12,591 bases of DNA, from positions 1-12,591 of the forward strand of contig JAEWKB010000187.1 of the NCBI GenBank assembly GCA_023386255.1, written 5' to 3'. The stretch is from Bacteroidota bacterium. Its GTDB lineage: Bacteria > Bacteroidota > Bacteroidia > Flavobacteriales > Flavobacteriaceae. Below, piece by piece: positions 6,341-12,591 of the stretch. Within the stretch, counting starts at the first letter, position 1; every line of letters begins with the position of its first letter. The notes beneath the pieces are model-generated. The model was not told where the DNA came from. It worked only from the letters and a program-made list of their open reading frames with translations, and did not search any database. Both the position numbers and the translations under genes were made by a program.

Positions 6341-6380
6341 AATTTAAACAAAAAGCCCCTCCGTTTCCGGAAGGGCTTTT
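6341..6380 (-). terminator. Rho-independent terminator of rpsA
   Basis: A stem of 8 + 4 bp (AAAAGCCC 6351-6358 with GGGCTTTT 6373-6380; TCCG 6360-6363 with CGGA 6368-6371; one C/A mismatch) and a 4-nt loop. On the minus strand the T-run CTTTTTGTTT follows. It lies 21 nt after the rpsA stop. Its 3' arm reappears alone upstream of the pseudogene at 5985-5996. Confidence 0.88.
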
Positions 6381-6401
6381 CTTTATTTAGAAATAGGAAG
6401 A

Positions 6402-8174
6402 TTACTTGTTTTCTCCTTTTTCCATTCTTTCTTTTAGTTGAGAAAGTGCGTCGATATCACCAAGGGTGGTTTTCTCAGCATTATTTGAAGATGAAGTGTT
6501 AGACTCCTGTTGTTGCCTTACATTCTTCTCTTCCTCATCACGGAAAGTAGCAGTGTGAGAAGCTACAACGCGCTTGAATTCTTTGTTGAACTCAATCACT
6601 TTGAAGTCAGCCACATCACCTTTCTTAAGTTTCTTTCCGTCTTCTTTCTCAAGGTGGCGTGTAGGTATGAAAGCAACAATATCGTCACCAAACTCTACAG
6701 TAGCGCCTTTGTCAACAATCTCAGCAATTGTACCATTGTGTACAGTACCTACTGCAAAGCTGTCTTCATACTTATCCCAAGGGTTAGCCTGGGTTTGTTT
6801 GTGGCCAAGAGATAGTTTACGTCCTTCAACATCAAGCTCAAGAACTACAACATCAAGTTTGTCACCAACGTTTACAAACTCACTTGGGTGCTTAATCTTC
6901 TTAGTCCATGAAAGGTCAGAGATATAGATAAGACCGTCGATACCTTCTTCAAGCTCAACGAATATACCGAAGTTTGTAAAGTTACGAACGATACCTGTGT
7001 GGCGTGAACCTACAGGGTATTTAGATGTAATATCAGTCCAAGGGTCTTGTGTAAGCTGCTTAATGCCAAGAGACATTTTGCGGTCTTCACGGTCAAGCGT
7101 AAGGATTACAGCTTCAACCTCATCGCCTACTTTCACGAAGTCCTGTGCAGAACGCAGGTGAGTAGACCATGACATTTCAGAAACGTGTATAAGTCCTTCA
7201 ACACCTTCAGCAACCTCAATAAATGCACCGTAGTCAGCAATAACAACTACTTTACCTTTAACTTTGTCACCTACCTGAAGGTTTGCATCAAGCGCATCCC
7301 ATGGGTGGGCATGAAGCTGCTTAAGGCCAAGCTGTATACGTGTTTTCTCATCATCAAAGTCAAGGATAACCACGTTAAGTTTCTGGTCAAGCTCAAGCAC
7401 TTCGCTTGGGTGGTTGATACGGCTCCAAGAAAGGTCAGTGATGTGGATAAGTCCGTCAACACCTCCAAGGTCAATGAATACACCGTATGAAGTAATGTTT
7501 TTAACAACACCTTCAAGTACCTGTCCTTTTTCAAGCTGGCCGATGATCTCTTTCTTCTGAACTTCGATATCAGCTTCGATAAGCGCTTTGTGAGATACAA
7601 CTACGTTCTTGAATTCGTGGTTGATTTTCACAACTTTAAACTCCATAGTTTTGTTTACATACTGATCGTAATCCCTGATAGGTTTTACGTCTATCTGCGA
7701 ACCCGGTAAGAAAGCTTCAATACCGAAAACGTCAACAATCATACCGCCTTTAGTCCTGCACTTCACAAAACCATTAACGATCTCACCTGTTTCGTTAGCA
7801 TTGATAACCCTGTCCCAAGCTTTAATTGTACGTGCTTTTTTGTGAGAAAGTACAAGCTGCCCTGATTTATCTTCACGAACATCAATAAGTACTTCTACTT
7901 TGTCCCCAACTTTAAGGTTAGGGTTGTAACGGAATTCGTTAAGAGAGATAACGCCTTCCGATTTTGCGTTGATGTCAACAATCGCGTCCCTGTCAGTGAT
8001 CCTTACTACAGTACCTTCTACCACTTCATCACCTTCAGTTGAAATGAAAGTTTTTTCAACTAAGTTTTCGAATTCTCTCAGGTTTTGCTCATCTACCGGA
8101 TCAATACCTTCTTCAAAGTTATGCCAGTTGAACTCCTGTAAAAATTCTTCTTTTGTTTTTGTTTGCTCAGACAT
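6402..8174 (-). CDS. rpsA: 30S ribosomal protein S1
   Basis: 590 residues with six S1 (OB-fold) domains at about 50-113, 131-196, 217-286, 302-374, 389-459 and 475-540. Domains 3-5 are the most regular, each with the pattern GxVxxxxxYGxFxE...GLIHxSxLSW...VGDxVxxxxxxxDxExxxxxLGxKQ (for example GLIHITDLSW, GLIHVSEMSW, GLIYISDLSW). A charged, Ser/Asn/Gln-rich tail (545-590) follows. S1 binds the 30S subunit and unwinds and loads mRNA at initiation. This is relevant here because the genes of this window show no Shine-Dalgarno sequences, as is usual in Bacteroidota. The gene has a strong consensus promoter, a leader of about 115 nt and a clean terminator, so it is probably monocistronic. Domain count and length are typical; nothing is missing. 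Confidence 0.98.
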   Translation of the reverse strand: MSEQTKTKEEFLQEFNWHNFEEGIDPVDEQNLREFENLVEKTFISTEGDEVVEGTVVRITDRDAIVDINAKSEGVISLNEFRYNPNLKVGDKVEVLIDVREDKSGQLVLSHKKARTIKAWDRVINANETGEIVNGFVKCRTKGGMIVDVFGIEAFLPGSQIDVKPIRDYDQYVNKTMEFKVVKINHEFKNVVVSHKALIEADIEVQKKEIIGQLEKGQVLEGVVKNITSYGVFIDLGGVDGLIHITDLSWSRINHPSEVLELDQKLNVVILDFDDEKTRIQLGLKQLHAHPWDALDANLQVGDKVKGKVVVIADYGAFIEVAEGVEGLIHVSEMSWSTHLRSAQDFVKVGDEVEAVILTLDREDRKMSLGIKQLTQDPWTDITSKYPVGSRHTGIVRNFTNFGIFVELEEGIDGLIYISDLSWTKKIKHPSEFVNVGDKLDVVVLELDVEGRKLSLGHKQTQANPWDKYEDSFAVGTVHNGTIAEIVDKGATVEFGDDIVAFIPTRHLEKEDGKKLKKGDVADFKVIEFNKEFKRVVASHTATFRDEEEKNVRQQQESNTSSSNNAEKTTLGDIDALSQLKERMEKGENK

Positions 8175-8291
8175 GCTGAAAAATTAATTTGTATCCTGCG
8201 TTGTACCTGGTTTCGTGCAGCGGCAAAACAGCAGAAGCGTTTTACATATAAATATTTGATAAACCTTAAGGAAACCATGCCTGCCAAAAGG
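8175..8291 (-). promoter_or_regulatory. Long, possibly structured 5' leader of rpsA
   Basis: From the predicted start near 8289-8292 to the ATG at 8174 the leader is about 115 nt, long for this genome's short leaders. On the minus strand UGGUUUC (8271-8277) can pair with GAAACCA (8208-8214). This encloses a second hairpin in which AAAAC and GUUUU pair around 8223-8243, plus a CCTTAAGG palindrome. No open frame of interest occupies it. S1 represses its own mRNA in other bacteria, so an autoregulatory leader is a fair guess, but nothing here proves it. Confidence 0.45.
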
Positions 8292-8295
8292 TGCG

Positions 8296-8326
8296 CAAAG
8301 GTAGGACTATTTTTTTGATTTCCAAA
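8296..8326 (-). promoter_or_regulatory. Bacteroidota housekeeping promoter of rpsA
   Basis: On the minus strand TTTG (8323-8326) and TACCTTTG (8296-8303) match both consensus boxes exactly, with a 19-nt spacer identical in length to that of the SRP RNA promoter. A T-run-free AT-rich spacer lies between them. Confidence 0.88.
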
Positions 8327-8469
8327 TCTTTATTATCATAAGATTAGAAATTAGCCTGTCACAGTAAAAGGCTCATTATTAGCAAAATCAGTACCAATAG
8401 TAATGTGAAACTCCAGCTTGTTATAAAAGTCGGTTATTTAAGTAATTTATTTATATTCCCATATTTTAA

Positions 8470-8500
8470 TTTAAAATTATTTCAATTATTCTTATATTTA
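8470..8500 (+). promoter_or_regulatory. Near-consensus promoter for the secreted T9SS protein gene
   Basis: TTTA (8470-8473), 19 nt, TATATTTA (8493-8500). Each box differs from the consensus only in the final G. Predicted start of transcription is about 8505-8508, giving a 40-nt leader that contains the hairpin at 8517-8541. The region 8327-8545 is very AT-rich, so a chance match is possible. Apart from this I see no gene in it. Confidence 0.37.
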
Positions 8501-8516
8501 GCCCACACAGAAAACT

Positions 8517-8541
8517 AAAATTAAGTTAAATGCTTAATTTT
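8517..8541 (+). repeat. 9-bp inverted repeat just before the start codon
   Basis: AAAATTAAG (8517-8525) and CTTAATTTT (8533-8541) are perfect reverse complements around a 7-nt loop. The right arm ends 4 bases before the ATG at 8546. In RNA this would be an A/U hairpin next to the initiation site; in DNA it could be an operator. Low GC makes the RNA form weak. Confidence 0.55.
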
Positions 8542-8545
8542 TGCT

Positions 8546-11500
8546 ATGAAATCAGCTACCACAGCCCGCAGTGAGCAATTACCGGCGCACCAATTGTTGT
8601 GCAGGTATGCGCTGTGCCTGCTTTTTCTGCTGTTTTACCATACCATATTTGCCCAGGGCTTTACCCTTACTGTTACCGCGACAGATGAAACCTGCAGCGG
8701 TAATGGTACGCTCAGTTTTTCTGTACAGGGAGCCGATCCCGGTGCACCCATAACCTATCGTGTATATCTGCTGCCTGACGCTACCAATGCCATTGAGCAA
8801 ACCTCTGCTGCCACAGTGCAGGGGCTGGAAGCCGGCGAATACCTGGTTACTGCCACCCAAACCGTAAATGGCAACACAATAGTGGCAAGCGCCGGTGCCA
8901 TTATTGAAGATGCCACAATACCAATTACCATAAATGTTACCAGTACCAACTCTACCTGCGGTAATGATGGCAGCATGACCATAACTGTAACCGGGGGCAC
9001 TGGCACACAATACGAAATTTTAAGCGGCCCTGTAGTGCGTCCGCTCCAGCCGGGTGGTTCATTTGTTAACCTCCCTTCCGGGGTGTACCAGGTAAGGGCA
9101 ATAGATGCCTGCGGAGAAGCTACTGTGGTAACACACACAATATTCACTAACGGCCCGGACCTTGTTGTGAGCGAGCAAAATATTCCTTTCCCGGCTCTTC
9201 CGGCATGTAACCAGATAACCGTGCAGCATAGCCTGACATCGGTTAACGGCGTAGGCATACCTTACCCGCTGGCGATAAAAATGACGATTTTTCCTCCAAG
9301 TGGCGGTCCACCCATAGTACTTACTCAAAATATACCTTCAGGCAGCCCTGATTCTCAGGACATAGCCCTCACCATACCTTTTTATTATGATGTGGACTAT
9401 GCCTACGACCTGCAGATAACGCATCCGTGTGGTGTGATCCTGCAACATGTTCCCGTACGCCAAAAGCTGCGCGTAACCGGCGGATTTGATGACGCAGGGT
9501 GTGGCACAAAGTTCCTCATAGTTTCTCCTTATAATTACATGCCTCCGTACACTATTGCTTTTACATCTTTCCCTACTGGGTTTGATGCTGCCGCTCTCAA
9601 CCCTTCTCATCCAGGGCCTTTTGCCAATAATAAGGTTGAATATGGAGGCGAAGGAATACCTGTACCATTTGGCGAATACAGCTTTACCCTAACTGATGCC
9701 TGTGGCCGCACTGCCGAAGGGCAGATTGAAGTAACCGAACCCGAAGTTGAGCCACAGCTTGTAGGCAGCAATAACGATTGTGTAACCCAATTGGGCCGTA
9801 TACAGGTAGAGATACCTCTATACACTCTTGATACTGCTACACTTACAGGTGCACCCGCTACTTATACTGCAAATTCACTGCCGTATGACGCAACATCACT
9901 TATTAACGATGAAGATAAGCTAATCCTGACTGACCTACCGGCAGGAACTTACTACTTTACCCTTACCGATGAATGCGGTGGAATATGGGAAGACGAACAG
10001 GTGGTTATACCTGTTTTTGGGTCGTCGTCTCTTTCAGTAAACGCACGTGGCGACTGTACTCCGGGAAAAGCATCGGTGAGGGTGGCAAGTATGAACCCGC
10101 CGCTCACAGCAATAACTGTTACCGCAGCTCCCCAGGGATTTCCGCACACGCTGCCTTATAATGCTACAGCAGAGTTAACCGCTACAGGAGAATTATATAT
10201 GGATAATCTCCCACCTGGCAATTATTCGTTTAAAGCTGATGATACCTGTGCCACCAACCTTACTGCTAACACAGTACTGTCTGCCTACAGCGTTAGCGGA
10301 AATGACATGCTGATAACACCCCACTGCGGATCATTCGACCTTACAGTAACCCATACCAGCACCGGTGCATTTGTATCATTATGGCTGCAAAAGGAAATTT
10401 CACCGGGTGTGTGGGGCCATCCCGAAACACTGATACCATATCCTGAAGGTACTGCACCTACCGATACCAATTCGGTATCCATAACCTCCGGCACCACTAT
10501 GTACAGCATTGAATGGCTGGGGCATTTCCGTATTCTTAAGCGGTTTCAGTCCTTCGGCAACTACAACACAGGTAATACGAAGAATTGTTTTGAAGTGCTT
10601 CAGGAATTTGATTATACAGGCCTCCTGGAGATCGTTCAGGTTAAAAACCTCAGCTGCCCCGGCACCACGCCCGCCATTGAGGTAGTAACCAACGGCGTGC
10701 CGCCTATAACCTTTAAAATAACGCATAAAAACACACAGCCTTTTGTTGTAGAAAACGGCACTAACAGTATATTTACCGGGCTAGAGCCTGCTGTATATAC
10801 CTTTCAGATAGAAGACTCCTGCGGCCGCCTGCGCACGCAAAGCTTTAATGTAAATAACCTTCCGCCGCTGGTTAGCGCTTATGCCGCACCTGACATACCT
10901 CTATGCGACGAAGGTGATGACGGTACGGAGATTTTCAATCTATCGCAACACAACAACATTATTCTTGGCTCCCAAGACCCTGCCATATACTCCCTTACCT
11001 ACCACGCCACACAGCAGGATGCCGAAGCAGGCCTTAACCCGTTACCCCACAGTTACGCATCAGGCACTGCAACAGTTTACGCACGAGTAGAAATCACAGT
11101 GAGCGGTACTACCTGCCATGCCATATCAACATTTGGGCTGGTGCTGAACACTAAGCCACAGGTAGCTATGAACGATACTTACGCTTTTTGCGAAAATGAT
11201 GACATTACTATAACCGCACCCACAGGGTTTATTGGCTATGAATGGGCCTACGGGACATCTATACAAAATACTCAGGCAATAACCACCAGCCAGCCGGGGC
11301 AGTACACCCTTACAGTTACCGACGGCAACGGTTGCCAGTCGTCAAAAACCATTACAGTTATAGCCTCGCCGCTGCCACACATCGCTAAGATAAATATATC
11401 CGACTGGACAGAAAGCAACAATACTATTGCGGTTGTAACCGAAACCTCAGCATCACCACAATATTTTGAATACTCGTTAGATGGTATCAATTATCAGGAA

Positions 11501-11851
11501 AGTTCTGTTTTTGATCATCTTGCACCCGGGCCTTATACAGTATATGTGCGGGATATTTACAATTGCGGAAGGGATGAGGGTGAAGTGTTCCTGCTTACCT
11601 ACCCACGCTTTTTTACCCCTAACGGCGATGACGAAAACGAGCGCTGGCGCATTAAATTCTCGCAGATGGAGCCTGACATGAAGATTTACATTTTTGACCG
11701 TTACGGCAAGCTTATAACATCATTTGGCGCAAGTGATACGGGGTGGGACGGTACCTATAACGGCGCCCGCCTGCCCGCTACCGATTATTGGTTTGTAGTA
11801 ACCCGCCAGGACGGCCGCCAGATGCGGGGGCACTTTTCGATGATGCGATAA
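8546..11851 (+). CDS. Large multi-module secreted protein with T9SS type B (gliding-motility-associated) C-terminal domain
   Basis: 1101 residues. The signal peptide is unusual for its 19-residue n-region before the hydrophobic core CLLFLLFYHTIF; predicted cleavage is FA-Q at 36/37, and no later in-frame ATG could shorten it. The body is a chain of beta-sandwich-like modules. Module-opening cysteines occur at about 50, 138, 221, 319, 412, 504, 594, 704, 787 and 882. Closing motifs Y-x-[FV]-x(3-4)-D-x-C-[GA] occur at Cys189, 386, 477, 568 and 759. Residues 787-870 and 880-940 are two different Ig/PKD-like modules typical of T9SS cargo. The C-terminal domain (about 1019-1101) has RFFTPNGDDENERW, KIYIFDRYGKLI, GWDGTYNG and LPATDYWFVV, the type B signal. 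The protein should cross the outer membrane by T9SS and be attached to, or released from, the surface, perhaps as an adhesin. No catalytic domain is visible. No PorP/SprF-like partner gene lies beside it. A small membrane protein follows 4 nt downstream. Confidence 0.93.
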   Translation: MKSATTARSEQLPAHQLLCRYALCLLFLLFYHTIFAQGFTLTVTATDETCSGNGTLSFSVQGADPGAPITYRVYLLPDATNAIEQTSAATVQGLEAGEYLVTATQTVNGNTIVASAGAIIEDATIPITINVTSTNSTCGNDGSMTITVTGGTGTQYEILSGPVVRPLQPGGSFVNLPSGVYQVRAIDACGEATVVTHTIFTNGPDLVVSEQNIPFPALPACNQITVQHSLTSVNGVGIPYPLAIKMTIFPPSGGPPIVLTQNIPSGSPDSQDIALTIPFYYDVDYAYDLQITHPCGVILQHVPVRQKLRVTGGFDDAGCGTKFLIVSPYNYMPPYTIAFTSFPTGFDAAALNPSHPGPFANNKVEYGGEGIPVPFGEYSFTLTDACGRTAEGQIEVTEPEVEPQLVGSNNDCVTQLGRIQVEIPLYTLDTATLTGAPATYTANSLPYDATSLINDEDKLILTDLPAGTYYFTLTDECGGIWEDEQVVIPVFGSSSLSVNARGDCTPGKASVRVASMNPPLTAITVTAAPQGFPHTLPYNATAELTATGELYMDNLPPGNYSFKADDTCATNLTANTVLSAYSVSGNDMLITPHCGSFDLTVTHTSTGAFVSLWLQKEISPGVWGHPETLIPYPEGTAPTDTNSVSITSGTTMYSIEWLGHFRILKRFQSFGNYNTGNTKNCFEVLQEFDYTGLLEIVQVKNLSCPGTTPAIEVVTNGVPPITFKITHKNTQPFVVENGTNSIFTGLEPAVYTFQIEDSCGRLRTQSFNVNNLPPLVSAYAAPDIPLCDEGDDGTEIFNLSQHNNIILGSQDPAIYSLTYHATQQDAEAGLNPLPHSYASGTATVYARVEITVSGTTCHAISTFGLVLNTKPQVAMNDTYAFCENDDITITAPTGFIGYEWAYGTSIQNTQAITTSQPGQYTLTVTDGNGCQSSKTITVIASPLPHIAKINISDWTESNNTIAVVTETSASPQYFEYSLDGINYQESSVFDHLAPGPYTVYVRDIYNCGRDEGEVFLLTYPRFFTPNGDDENERWRIKFSQMEPDMKIYIFDRYGKLITSFGASDTGWDGTYNGARLPATDYWFVVTRQDGRQMRGHFSMMR

Positions 11852-11855
11852 TAAG

Positions 11856-12107
11856 ATGAAGAAAAAAGATATTCTTGTTGCAGCAGCAACTTTTGTAGTA
11901 TGCATTATAGTTCTCATGATAATAGATTATCACATTGCTGAAACATATTTTTGTGCTGCATGCGATTATAACGAGAATGATATCTTGTATCGGCTTTTTT
12001 ACCGCAACGATGGCAATTCAGCCTACCACTCCTACCCAACTACATTTAATTATGTATGTGTGTTTATTATAAGTATAGCGGCAGGGCGCTTCGCTGTTTT
12101 TAAATAA
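11856..12107 (+). CDS. Small two-TM hypothetical protein coupled to the T9SS cargo gene
   Basis: 83 residues. MKKKD is followed by a hydrophobic helix (about 7-24, ILVAAATFVVCIIVLMII). A polar loop of some 40 residues contains CAAC (Cys33 and Cys36) and many Tyr/Asn. A second helix follows (about 66-80, YVCVFIISIAAGRFAVF). The ATG lies 4 nt after the stop of the 1101-residue secreted protein gene, so co-transcription and probably translational coupling are expected. With two helices and Lys at both ends it is likely an inner-membrane hairpin with the loop in the periplasm. I do not recognise a family. A role in making or exporting the large neighbour is only suggested by position. Its stop codon lies in the T-tract of the convergent terminator. 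The weakest point is that no homologue is known to me. Confidence 0.68.
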   Translation: MKKKDILVAAATFVVCIIVLMIIDYHIAETYFCAACDYNENDILYRLFYRNDGNSAYHSYPTTFNYVCVFIISIAAGRFAVFK

Positions 12108-12132
12108 AAAAAGCCCCACATATGTGAGGCTT
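12103..12132 (-). terminator. Rho-independent terminator of the MFS transporter gene
   Basis: The outer stem AAGCC/GGCTT (12111-12115 with 12128-12132) and the inner stem CACA/TGTG (12117-12120 with 12123-12126) are separated by one C/A mismatch. On the minus strand a T-rich run (12103-12112) follows, while the plus-strand side lacks a T-run, so it serves the minus-strand gene ending at 12158. It also sits where the plus-strand operon ends. Confidence 0.85.
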
Positions 12133-12157
12133 CAATTATCTATTATTACAGTCTTTA

Positions 12158-12591
12158 TTAATGCACTACCTGCTCTACCGCTTTAGGGTCGTGCTTATGC
12201 TTAAATAGGATAGCGAAGGCAATAGCTATAATCAGGGCATAGGCAGCAAAGGCCAGCCATATATCCTGCCACTCCCGCATGGTCACGGCTTTATCAAATA
12301 TTCCCTGTGCATCAACATTCACCTGACTTTTGGCAATGAAAAGCCTCATAGCTTCATTATCGGCCGTAGTGTCAAGGTGTGCGGCAAGATCGGCCGTATT
12401 GGTAAACGACTTTGTGAAAAACCTGTCAATCATCCAGCCGGCTGTAAAACTTCCTATTACGGCCCCGAAGCCATTTGTCATCATCATGAAGATACCCTGC
12501 GCGCTCGAGCGTATCTTGGCACTGGTTGTAGTCTCAATAAATAATGAACCCGATACATTGAAAAAGTCGAACGCCATACCATACACAATAC
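12158..12591 (-). CDS. Nucleoside permease-like MFS transporter (C-terminal part; 5' end outside window)
   Basis: The frame is open to the right edge (IVYGMAFDFFN...), so about 144 C-terminal residues of a protein usually near 400-450 are present. IVYGMAFDFFNVSGSLF, KIRSSAQGIFMMMTNGFGAVIGSF and AGWMIDRFF are typical of the nucleoside:H+ symporter branch (NupG/XapB-like) of the major facilitator superfamily. Two transmembrane helices near the middle (IFMMMTNGFGAVIGSFTAGWMI) and near the end (IWLAFAAYALIIAIAFAILF) are clear. Between them lies a polar loop of about 60 residues (FTKSFTNTADLAAHLDT to TMREWQD), longer than in E. coli NupG as I remember it. The short His/Lys-rich tail is cytoplasmic. 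It would import nucleosides across the inner membrane with protons; specificity cannot be read from this fragment. Confidence 0.85.
   Translation of the reverse strand, partial: IVYGMAFDFFNVSGSLFIETTTSAKIRSSAQGIFMMMTNGFGAVIGSFTAGWMIDRFFTKSFTNTADLAAHLDTTADNEAMRLFIAKSQVNVDAQGIFDKAVTMREWQDIWLAFAAYALIIAIAFAILFKHKHDPKAVEQVVH

Noticed and set aside
6510..8187. Several frames of 60-117 residues opposite or inside rpsA
   Set aside because: Shadow frames of a strongly supported, codon-biased ribosomal protein gene, with no family resemblance or start context of their own.
8093..8287. A 64-residue minus-strand frame running from the rpsA leader into the rpsA start
   Set aside because: It overlaps the rpsA start in another frame and is rich in Cys, Lys and Gln with no recognisable motif. 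It looks like chance openness of the leader, though a leader peptide cannot be fully excluded.
8579..11490. Many antisense and alternate frames within the large secreted protein gene
   Set aside because: Repetitive Thr/Pro/Gly-rich coding sequence often leaves other frames open. None shows a domain or signal.
1..12591. CRISPR arrays, tRNA genes, insertion sequences, phage genes or att sites
   Set aside because: Looked for on both strands by eye. No regularly spaced repeats, cloverleaf motifs, transposase or integrase frames, or flanking direct repeats were seen.

Overview
The window looks like chromosomal DNA of a member of the Bacteroidota, most probably a Flavobacterium-like Flavobacteriaceae. 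Four things point there. A long secreted protein ends in the gliding-motility/type IX secretion (T9SS) type B C-terminal domain. Several transcription units start with the Bacteroidota promoter (TTTG, about 19 nt, TAnnTTTG). Start codons lack Shine-Dalgarno sequences. The six-domain ribosomal protein S1 and the short SRP RNA are of bacterial type. Genus is inferred, not proven.

Layout. 1-558 (+) is the 3' part of a thioredoxin-reductase-like flavoprotein with a CPYC redox centre. Its stop overlaps tail-to-tail with a single-domain response regulator (555-1001, -). Next on the minus strand is a tight group transcribed as SDR oxidoreductase (2501-3304), outer-membrane beta-barrel protein (1778-2476) and transaldolase (1101-1757), closed by a perfect terminator at 1044-1078. 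Upstream of the SDR, and absent from a protein-only view, is the gene for SRP RNA (about 3424-3519, -), with its own consensus promoter. A lipoprotein glutaminyl cyclotransferase (3607-4659, +) diverges from it.

The middle section holds the glutaminyl-cyclase terminator and a second, unexplained plus-strand terminator (4859-4889). A secreted TPR protein follows (4925-5452, -). After it comes a small membrane-anchored-protein gene broken by three single-base homopolymer indels (5578-5966, -), and a similarly built intact gene (6007-6333, -). The housekeeping gene rpsA (6402-8174, -) has a textbook promoter and a leader of about 115 nt.

The right part is a predicted T9SS type B secreted protein of 1101 residues (8546-11851, +), made of about ten Cys-bearing modules of 83-110 residues. 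A two-TM protein of 83 residues follows 4 nt later (11856-12107, +). At the right edge is the 3' end of a nucleoside-permease-like MFS transporter (12158-12591, -).

No insertion sequence, phage gene, CRISPR array or tRNA was seen. The least ordinary parts are the Cys-patterned secreted protein with its tiny coupled partner, the broken/intact gene pair, the structured rpsA leader and the orphan terminator. No clearly new multi-gene system is evident.
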